Source: Oscillatoriaceae cyanobacterium Prado104
GTDB lineage: Bacteria > Cyanobacteriota > Cyanobacteriia > Cyanobacteriales > Microcoleaceae
DNA length: 64,000 nucleotides
Assembly (NCBI GenBank): GCA_025454405.1
Contig: JALOON010000027.1
Location: 1-64,000, forward strand
Direction of reading: 5' to 3'
The notes beneath the pieces were generated by a model. It did no database searches, had not been told where the DNA came from, and saw only the letters and a program-made list of their open reading frames with translations. Positions 9,065 to 16,500 of the stretch are shown piece by piece (position 1 is the first letter of the stretch; the number at the start of each line of letters is the position of its first letter). The position numbers were made by a program, and so were the translations under genes.

Positions 9065-9817
9065 TCAGTGCGGGTAGTTCACCTCAGACCCAATTCCTTG
9101 GTGAATTGTCGATCGAGCGACGCGATAGTGCAAAAATACCTCTTGCCCCACCTGTTTGACTGCCAAAAGCTCCAATTTCGGAGCGAAGGATGCTAAGAAA
9201 CCCTTTCCTTCAACTGGTGTGGGCGCAGCCGCCCCACCCAAAATTAACGGACACACCGTCAACCAGAATTCATCGATTGAGCCTGCCGCCAATAACGACG
9301 CTACCAGTTGCCCTCCTCCCAGAATTGCCAGACGTTGAATTCCGAGATTTGCTAGCTGTCCGAAAGCATCTATCCAATCGATTTCTCCTCCGGCTGTTTC
9401 GACAAATAAAATTCGATCGAACATCGAATTCAGAGGCAAATTAGTTGGACTTTGACTTGGAAATTCTGCCGACTTTCCAGTCAGCAACCAGCGGGGAACT
9501 GGCTGCTGAAAAAATCGCCAGTTGGGGTCAAATTGGCACGATTGCGAACATACAATTTGCACGGGTTGTAGCGGTTTCCCTCGCTCTTCCCTCCAATCGA
9601 GCAAATCCGGCGCAGTGACTCTCAAAGTGGTTCCGTAAGCGCGTAAAGTGCCGTTGCCGAACAAAACCGCGTCTGCTGCTGCTATTTGTTGTTCGAGGTG
9701 AGCTTTGTCATTTGCAGAACCGAATCTTGCGGGAGATCGAGCTGTATCGGCAATTTTACCGTCTGCTGCGATCGCGAGGATTACTGTTGCGTGGGGTCGA
9801 GGGATTCGATCTCTCAT
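9065..9817 (-). CDS. RibD C-terminal-type (dihydrofolate reductase-like) reductase
   Basis: A 250-aa stand-alone reductase domain of the RibD_C/DHFR-like fold. Visible features are the N-terminal HATVILAIAADGKIAD strand-loop, ADAVLFGNGTLRAYG and the glycine-rich nucleotide-binding IQRLAILGGGQLVASLL near residue 175. Members of this fold include the NADPH-dependent 5-amino-6-(5-phosphoribosylamino)uracil reductase step of riboflavin synthesis and unrelated reductases. There is no deaminase domain in this protein. With ribH in the same window a role in flavin synthesis is attractive, but substrate specificity cannot be read from sequence. Confidence 0.8.
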   Translation of the reverse strand: MRDRIPRPHATVILAIAADGKIADTARSPARFGSANDKAHLEQQIAAADAVLFGNGTLRAYGTTLRVTAPDLLDWREERGKPLQPVQIVCSQSCQFDPNWRFFQQPVPRWLLTGKSAEFPSQSPTNLPLNSMFDRILFVETAGGEIDWIDAFGQLANLGIQRLAILGGGQLVASLLAAGSIDEFWLTVCPLILGGAAAPTPVEGKGFLASFAPKLELLAVKQVGQEVFLHYRVARSTIHQGIGSEVNYPH

Positions 9818-10305
9818 TAATTTATGAAACTTTTGTACATTATTATAGTCCGAAAAGTCGCTCGAATTTCTTATAGAGACTCTTGCATTGGGGCGACTAT
9901 TTTAAACGCAAAACCAGAGGTTTTATGTCCACAGGTTTTGCCCTGAACTCGCGCGAGGAGATCGATCGCGAGCGGGCTTTTTGTCGCAGTGAAATCTTTG
10001 GCGATCTCGTGCGGGGAGCAGTGGAGAATCTATGGAAACTTGCCACATATTTGGTAATGATGACTGGCGCGCGGGAGCGGGGCGAAACATTCGGAAATTA
10101 TATGGAATGTGGGGAATCAAAAATTGTCGCCTGAATGCTTCTCCCCTGCAGGTTTATCGAAATCGGGTCGATCGCCTCCGCAACGCTTGGCCATTTTCTC
10201 TCTGCTCCCTTTGTAAATTTTTTTTTCAACCCGATCGCCCTGCTTTGATTTGATGCATAATAAAGTTTTTATTTTTTCTCCAGCTCGCTCCCGCGACCAA
10301 AAAAG
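9818..10305. other. Intergenic region between the RibD-type gene and psaE
   Basis: Mostly no recognisable gene. An open frame at 9925-10134 (69 codons, ATG start, containing GDLVRGAVENLWKLATYLVMM) has no family I know and no good ribosome-binding site; I do not call it. The last 150 bases are T-rich and lead into the psaE control region. Confidence 0.4.
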
Positions 10306-10323
10306 TTTACTTTTCGTTACAAA
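10306..10323 (+). promoter_or_regulatory. HLR1-like RpaB-binding site upstream of psaE
   Basis: The sequence tttacttt-tc-gttacaaa fits the HLR1 consensus (G/T)TTACA(T/A)(T/A)NN(G/T)TTACA(T/A)(T/A) with one mismatch in the first half. HLR1 is the binding site of the response regulator RpaB, which is known to control photosystem I genes under high light. The site lies about 120 bp before the psaE start. I could not define the -10 box with confidence. Confidence 0.6.
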
Positions 10324-10444
10324 CTGCCCAAAAAAAATGGCGTAGAGACAAAAAATAGCTTGCAGACTTTAAATGCGTCGCGCGATCGACTAGAGTGAAA
10401 AAAATGGCTCGATCCTTTTATTTATCACCAAGGAAAAAAAGCTC

Positions 10445-10759
10445 ATGGTTCAACGCGGTTCTACAGTCCGGATTCTCCGCAAAGAATCCTACTGGTATCA
10501 AGAAGTCGGCACCGTTGCTACGGTAGACCAAAGCGGCATTAAATACCCAGTTATCGTTCGCTTTAACAGCGTAAATTATGCAGGCGTTAACACCAACAAC
10601 TTCGCCCAAAGCGAATTAGTGGAAGTTGCCGGCCCCAAAGCCAAAGCCAAAGCCAAAGCCGGTACCCCGACCGACGAGAAAGCTCGGAAAACGGGCAGCG
10701 GAGCCAAAGCGGGAGGCGTGGAAGGGTCGCCCGAGACACAAGGAACAGAACAGCGCTAA
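10445..10759 (+). CDS. psaE: Photosystem I reaction centre subunit IV, with C-terminal extension
   Basis: PsaE sits on the stromal face of photosystem I and helps dock ferredoxin and support cyclic electron flow. Residues 1-62 match the SH3-like family ([43 protein letters not shown]). The usual length is about 70-75 aa; here a further 40 residues follow, starting with alternating [12 protein letters not shown] (encoded by a gccaaa hexamer run) and then a low-complexity polar stretch. Similar but shorter K/A-rich tails occur in some cyanobacterial PsaE. A ribosome-binding site aagga lies at 10430-10434. mutM begins 2 bp after the stop codon, so the two are probably cotranscribed. Confidence 0.95.
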   Translation: MVQRGSTVRILRKESYWYQEVGTVATVDQSGIKYPVIVRFNSVNYAGVNTNNFAQSELVEVAGPKAKAKAKAGTPTDEKARKTGSGAKAGGVEGSPETQGTEQR

Positions 10760-10761
10760 CC

Positions 10762-11739
10762 GTGCCGGAACTGCCAGAAGTTGAAACTATTTGCCGGGGT
10801 TTGAATCAAGCAACTCCCGATCGAGAAATTTTGGGCGGAGACGTGCTGTTAAAGAGCTCGATCGCCCGCCCGATTTCTGCGGTCGATTTTGTGGCCAATC
10901 TTCAAGGAAGGTCGATCGCCCGCTGGTACAGGCGGGGCAAATACCTTCTGGCAGAACTGTCTCAATTCCCAGCAGGGGAGAGAGGGAGAGGCGGAGGGGG
11001 GGACTGTAGAGGCGGTGCCCCCGTGCCCGCTCCGAGAGTGGAAGAATTTCTAGCTCAAACTCCGAACAATTCTCAACTTTCTGCTTCTTCCTCCTTCCTT
11101 CCTGCCAAAGTTGGCTGGTTGGGGGTTCACCTGCGGATGACGGGGCAATTGCTGTGGGTGAACCGAGACGAACCCCTGCAAAAGCACGCCCGAGTGCGGC
11201 TGTTTTTTGAGGGAAACCGGGAACTGCGATTTGTAGATCAGCGGACTTTCGGGCAAATGTGGTTCGTGCCGCCCCAAACAGAAGTGGCGAATACTGTTAC
11301 CGGGCTGAAACTTTTAGGGCCGGAACCGTTTTCCGAAGAATTTACGACAGAATATTTGACCTGCAAGCTGCACCGACGGGCGCGATCGATTAAAACGGTT
11401 TTGCTAGATCAAGCATTGGTAGCGGGTTTGGGAAATATCTACGCGGACGAAGTTTTGTTTGTGTCGGGAGTGCTGCCGACAACTTTGGGCGCGGATTTGA
11501 CTGCCGAACAAATCGGGCGCATCCATTCAGCTATTATTCAGGTTTTACAAAAGGCGATCGAATCCGGCGGCACTACTTTCAGCAATTATCTCAACGTGCA
11601 AGGTGTCAACGGCAACTACGGCGGCGTCGCTTGGGTTTACAATCGCGCCGGTCAACCGTGCCGCAAGTGTTCTGGCCCGATCGAACGCATCAGACTGGCG
11701 GGGCGATCGACTCATTTTTGCCCCCAGTGCCAGCATTGA
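10762..11739 (+). CDS. mutM: Formamidopyrimidine-DNA glycosylase (Fpg/MutM)
   Basis: Base-excision repair enzyme that removes 8-oxoguanine and formamidopyrimidines. A GTG start gives MPELPEVETICRGL; after processing, Pro2 is the catalytic nucleophile and Glu3 is present. The conserved HLRMTGQL strand, the helix-two-turn-helix region (VLLDQALVAGLGNIYADEVLF) and the C-terminal zinc finger with CRKC...CPQC are intact. The protein is 325 aa, longer than the usual 270-290, because residues about 70-117 are a low-complexity insert (GERGRGGGGDCRGGAPVPAP onward) in a loop between beta strands; part of it is the dispersed repeat that reads gtaggggcggtgcccccgt elsewhere. It follows psaE closely, an arrangement that would place oxidative DNA repair next to a photosystem gene. 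Confidence 0.95.
   Translation: MPELPEVETICRGLNQATPDREILGGDVLLKSSIARPISAVDFVANLQGRSIARWYRRGKYLLAELSQFPAGERGRGGGGDCRGGAPVPAPRVEEFLAQTPNNSQLSASSSFLPAKVGWLGVHLRMTGQLLWVNRDEPLQKHARVRLFFEGNRELRFVDQRTFGQMWFVPPQTEVANTVTGLKLLGPEPFSEEFTTEYLTCKLHRRARSIKTVLLDQALVAGLGNIYADEVLFVSGVLPTTLGADLTAEQIGRIHSAIIQVLQKAIESGGTTFSNYLNVQGVNGNYGGVAWVYNRAGQPCRKCSGPIERIRLAGRSTHFCPQCQH
10968..11105 (+). repeat. Dispersed repeat fragment inside mutM
   Basis: The segment contains tgtagaggcggtgcccccgt followed by gcccgct, a close match (reverse complement) to the cgggcacgggggcaccgccc motif at 47640-47660 and similar copies at 24723-24750 and 54628-54656. Purine-rich gggagagaggg precedes it. The mutM frame is maintained through the insert. 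Confidence 0.7.
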
Positions 11740-11913
11740 AAAGAAGTCATTAGTCAGCAGTCATCAGTCAACAGACATAATTTCTGGAGGGACAGGTACG
11801 CCAGTATCTGCAATACCGCACCAAAAAACCCGCTTTCCCCGCCCCGATCGAAATCTCTAAAGGCAAATCTCTATTAAAATTTGTATAGTTTTACAAACAA
11901 AAACGAGCAAGTC

Positions 11914-12129
11914 ATGGCAATCAAAAAAGGCAGTATAGTCCGCGCGGTGCGGGAAAAATTGGAAAACAGTTTGGAAGCCCAAGCCAGCGATCGGCGCTTT
12001 TCCTCCTATATATTTGAAACAAAAGGCGAAGTGATGGATGTGCGGGGGGATTATGCTTTTGTCAAATTCGGCAAAGTACCGACTCCGAATATTTGGCTGC
12101 GGGTAGACCAACTCGAAGACTTCAAATAA
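11914..12129 (+). CDS. ndhO: NAD(P)H-quinone oxidoreductase subunit O (NDH-1 complex)
   Basis: A 71-aa subunit specific to cyanobacterial and plastid NDH-1, a peripheral part of the complex that drives cyclic electron flow around photosystem I and respiration. The family signature is clear: [20 protein letters not shown], then [20 protein letters not shown] and [15 protein letters not shown]. The ATG at 11914 is chosen because family members start with MAIKKG; a TTG start at 11881 would add 11 unconserved residues. It lies about 175 bp downstream of mutM on the same strand. Confidence 0.95.
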   Translation: MAIKKGSIVRAVREKLENSLEAQASDRRFSSYIFETKGEVMDVRGDYAFVKFGKVPTPNIWLRVDQLEDFK

Positions 12130-12138
12130 TAACCAAAT

Positions 12139-12163
12139 GTAGGGTGCGCGCTGCGCACCCTAC
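12139..12163. repeat. Dispersed GC-rich hairpin after ndhO
   Basis: Perfect inverted repeat: gtagggtgcgc, 3-nt loop gct, gcgcaccctac. No U-tract follows, so it is not a classical terminator, though it could still end or stabilise the ndhO transcript. Near-identical hairpins occur at 36789-36808 and a degenerate one at 44467-44491. Confidence 0.85.
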
Positions 12164-12261
12164 TGCTATAAATAGTCGATCGAATTTGTTTTTGGATAAT
12201 TCCTGTAAATTTGCATAAGTCCTGTAAAATCTAAAATCTAAAATCCCAAATCTAAAATCCA

Positions 12262-13209
12262 ATGAATTGTCCCTCAACCCGCGTTTCAATTATCGGTGCA
12301 GGCAAAGTTGGCAGTAACTTAGCCCAGCGGATTGCCGAAAAGAATCTTGCCGATGTGGTGTTATTAGACATTGTACCGGGTTGGCCGCAGGGACTTGCTT
12401 TAGATTTGATGCAAGCGATCGCTGTGGAACGCTGCAATCGCAAAATTACTGGCACTAACAATTACGCAGATACAGCAGGTTCAAACATTATAGTAATTTC
12501 GGCAGGGATTCCCCGCAAACCGGGTTTAACTCGGGAAGATTTACTGTCAGTAAATGCTCGAATTGTTACCGAAGCTGCCAAACAGGCGATCGCCCATTCT
12601 CCAGATGCGATCGTCATCGTAGTTACTAATCCCTTGGATGTATTGACCTATTTAGTTTGGCAAGCTACGGGTTTGCCGGCAAATCGAGTGATGGGCATGG
12701 GAGGAGTTCTCGACTCAGCCAGATTTCAAACTTTTATTGCGATGGAATTGGGGATTTCTATGGCAGAAATTCACGCAACTGTTATCGGCAATCACGGGGG
12801 TTTAATGCTGCCTTTACCTAGGTATTCAACTGTTAGCGGCATTCCGATCGCGCAATTGATGGATGCCGGGACGATCGAGCGTTTGGTAGATCGAACTCGT
12901 CACGGCGGTGGAGAAATTGTCGATCTCATGCAGACTGCTAGCGCTTATATTGCACCTGCCGCGGCTACTTGTTTGATGGTAGAATCAATTTTGTTAAATC
13001 AATCGCGGATCTTGCCTTCCTGCGTTTATTTGCAGGGCGAATACGGCGTGAAAGATATCTTTTTGGGGGTACCATCTCGCTTGGGATGTCAGGGTGTAGA
13101 AGAAGTGTTGGAACTCGAATTAACTGATTCGGAAAGGGCTGCTTTTATGGAGTCCTATCGATGCGTGCGGCAAAATATTGAGGAAGCTAAGGCAATACTC
13201 GATAGTTGA
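12262..13209 (+). CDS. mdh: Malate dehydrogenase (LDH-like type)
   Basis: A 315-aa NAD-dependent malate dehydrogenase interconverting malate and oxaloacetate. The Rossmann motif VSIIGAGKVGSNLAQ is at residues about 8-22. The substrate loop reads SAGIPRKPGLTREDLL; arginine at the position where lactate dehydrogenases have glutamine favours malate. VTNPLDVLTYL and the catalytic-histidine segment TVIGNHGGLMLPL are intact. The start lies just after an (aaatcta)n heptamer run that leaves no room for a clear ribosome-binding site. Confidence 0.93.
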   Translation: MNCPSTRVSIIGAGKVGSNLAQRIAEKNLADVVLLDIVPGWPQGLALDLMQAIAVERCNRKITGTNNYADTAGSNIIVISAGIPRKPGLTREDLLSVNARIVTEAAKQAIAHSPDAIVIVVTNPLDVLTYLVWQATGLPANRVMGMGGVLDSARFQTFIAMELGISMAEIHATVIGNHGGLMLPLPRYSTVSGIPIAQLMDAGTIERLVDRTRHGGGEIVDLMQTASAYIAPAAATCLMVESILLNQSRILPSCVYLQGEYGVKDIFLGVPSRLGCQGVEEVLELELTDSERAAFMESYRCVRQNIEEAKAILDS

Positions 13210-13211
13210 GA

Positions 13212-13480
13212 GGGAGTTTTGAGTTTAAGAGGGAGTTTTGAGTTTTGAGTTGTTCGGGAGTTTTGAGTTTTGAGTTTTGAGTTTTGAGTTTAAGAGGGAG
13301 TTTTGAGTTTTGAGTTTTGAGTTTTGAGTTTTAAGAGGGAGTTTTGAGTTGTTCGGGAGTTTTGAGTTTTGAGTTTTGAGTTGTTCGGGAGTTTTGAGTT
13401 TTGAGTTTTGAGTTTTGAGTTTAAGAGGGAGTTTTGAATTTCTCAGGAGTTTTGAGTTTTGGGTTTTGAGTTTTAAGTTG
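13212..13480. repeat. Long gagtttt heptamer repeat array
   Basis: About 270 bp of gagttttgagttttgag units broken up by gttcgggagttt and taagagggagttt variants, forming a higher-order repeat. It fills most of the gap between mdh and the first giant kinase. Shorter arrays of the same family lie at 4025-4075, 24478-24515, 32515-32570 and 45134-45215. Confidence 0.9.
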
Positions 13481-13579
13481 AGAATTGGGACACAGCCCCT
13501 GCCCGCCCAGATAGTCGATCGTAAAAGAAGGGAATTGCATCTACATTTAGCAAAACTTTGGAATTTCTAGGAGTAACTA

Positions 13580-16500
13580 ATGCAGGCATTTTCCGAATAT
13601 CAAATCCAAGCTATTTTGCACGAAGACATCGAAACAGCTATCTACCGCGCGAAAAATCCTAACCAATCTAACACGATAATTATCAAACTTCTCAAACCCG
13701 AATATCCAACTCTCGAAGCAATAGCCCGCTTCAAACATGAATATTTAGTCCGCCAAAACTTAAACCACGAAAATACAGTCAAAGCCTTAAGTTTAGAAAG
13801 TTTCGATCGGCGTTTAGCGCTGGTGTTAGAAGACTTTGGAGGCATCTCCTTAGAACAACTGCTGCAAACCGAAAAACTCAATACTTTGGTTTGTCTGAGA
13901 GTCGCAATTAAAATAGTTAAAGGCTTAAAATACCTGCACGAAAACCAAATAATTCACAAAGATATTAAACCCAGCAACATTATCATCAACACCAGCACTG
14001 AACAAGTCAAAATTAGCGACTTTGGCATCGCTTCCAAACTGAGCAAAGAAACCCCTATTTTTAACAGTTACAACTCTGTTGAAGGCTCGATCGCCTATAT
14101 TTCGCCCGAACAAACTGGCAGAATGAACCGCTATCTCGACTATAGAAGCGATTTTTATTCTCTGGGAATTACTCTCTATCAAATGCTCACAGGAAAATTG
14201 CCATTTGCTAGCAGGGACCCCTTAGAAATAGTCTACAGTCACCTCGCAGTTGCACCAGTTCCACCAGAAGAATTAAATCCTGAAATTCCGGCAGCAATTT
14301 CAGCAATAGCAATTAAGTTGATAGCGAAAAATGCTGAAGATCGATATCAAAGTGCGGCGGGAATTTTGGCAGACTTAGAAAGCTGCCTGCATCAATTAGA
14401 AACAGCAGGGGAAATTGTTGATTTTGTTGCGGGCCAGTTGGATGCATCAAGCAAACTTTTAATCCCGCAAAAATTGTACGGCAGAGAACAACAAGTTAAA
14501 GAATTGCTGGCAGCTTTTCAAAGAATTAGCAGTATTGACCCCCCCAAATCCCCCCTTAGTAAAGGGGGACTTCCAGAAGCAAAACCATCTCGTTCCAAAG
14601 TTGAAGTGATGCTGGTATCCGGTTATTCGGGGATTGGCAAATCGGCGGTAATTAACGAGATAAGTAAATCGATAACTCACAGTCGGGGCTATTTTATATC
14701 CGGTAAGTTCGACCAATTTAAACGGAATATTCCCTATGCTTCTTTCAGTCAAGCTATTAGTTCGTTAATCCGGCAGTTGTTGGCTGAAAGTGACGAAAAA
14801 TTGCCAATATGGCGGAGCAAAATCTTAGCTAGTTTGGGCGATCGAGGTCAGGTAATCATCGATGTAATTCCTGAGTTGGAGTTGATTGTTGGCAAACAGC
14901 CAGAAGTTCCTCAACTGGGGCCTGTGGCAGCACAAAATCGGTTCGATCGCACTTTCAAAGATTTTATCCGAGTGTTTGCATCTGACGAACACCCTTTAGT
15001 CATTTTTTTAGACGATCTGCAGTGGACGGATTCAGCGACTTTGAAATTGATGGAAACCCTGGTAACGGATGCTGAAACTGAATGTTTGTTGTTTTTGGGT
15101 GCTTATCGCGATAATGAAGTTAGCGCCACTCATCCTCTAATTCAAACATTAGAAGAAATTCAGAAAAAAGGAACAACCGTCAATAATATTGACCTGCAAC
15201 CTTTAGATTTAGCTGATGCGATTCAGTTGCTTTCTGATACTTTGGGCGATCGGACCGATCGAGTAAACCCGCTAGCAGAGTTAATCTGGAAAACCACCGC
15301 AGGAAATCCTTTTTTCTTGAGGCAATTAATCCACTCTCTAGAAGCAGAAAACTTGCTGAAATTTGATTTCAATATAAATCGGGGAAAGCCGAGAGGTTGG
15401 CAGTGGAATATTGCAGAAATTGAGGCAGTTGGTATTGCAAATCAAAACGTAGTTGAACTGGTTTGTCAAAAAGTTCAAAAATTGCCAACAGCGACGCGAG
15501 AAGTTTTGAAACTAGCTGCTTGTATTGGAGATAAATTCACTTTAGATATCTTATCGATTGTTAATGAAAAGCCTCCAGGCGCGACGGCAAACGAACTTTA
15601 TTTGGCTTTGCAAGCCGGATTGATTCTGCCCTTAAGCAATGCTTACAAAATTCCTTTGGCTTTTGATGAGGCGGAAGTTGATCCTGGGGAAATTGTGAAA
15701 GCTGAAAGCGGAATTTTCCGGCAAGATTTTGACGGACTAAATAAATTTCCAATTTCTACAATTGGTTACAGATTTTTGCACGATCGCGTGCAGCAAGCAG
15801 CGTATTCGCTAATTCCTGAATGGCAGAAACAGTCAACTCATTTAAAAATCGGCCAACTGTTGTTACAAAATATTCCCGAATCTGAAATTGAAGAACATAT
15901 TTTTGAAATAGTCAATCAATTAAATATCGGTGACGAGTCGATCGCCCTGGCAGAAGAACGCATAAAATTAGCTAGATTGAACTTAATAGCAGGCAGAAAA
16001 GCCAAGGCTGCAACTGCTTGGCTGTCTGCTGTTAAATATTTAAGATTCGGGCTGAAATTGCTGCCAGAAAATAGCTGGGAATGTCACTATGAATTGACGC
16101 TAGCTCTTTATGTGGAAGCCATAGAAGCTGAATATTTAAATACTAATTACCAGCAATCCAAACAGTTAATCGATATCGCAATCGCCCGCGCAAATACCGT
16201 TCTCGATCGAGTACAAATATCAGAAAGTAAAATTCAATATTATACCAGTCAGGGCGATTTTTTAGGCGCGATCGATACGGGAATGAAAATTCTTGCTTGG
16301 TTGGGCAATCCCCTGCCACAATCGTCAGAAGGCATCCGTCAAATATCGGAACAGTTGCGATCGGAGTTGGTAATTGAAACGAGCAAAATTGCTGAACTGA
16401 AAGATTTACCTCTGATGAAAGATGCTGTAATTTTAGCCACAGCAAGAGTTTTAGTGACCCTGATTCCTCCTGTTTATTTTGCCAATCCAGAATTGCTGTT

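Noticed and set aside
9925..10134. A 69-codon ATG open frame between the RibD-type gene and psaE
   Set aside because: No recognised family, no good ribosome-binding site, and the length is common by chance in GC-richer stretches. Left uncalled.
13212..13480. Regularly spaced gagtttt repeats as a CRISPR or origin-like array
   Set aside because: It is a low-complexity heptamer array without spacers, and the same family occurs in several other gaps. No dnaA-box pattern or dnaA/dnaN genes are present.
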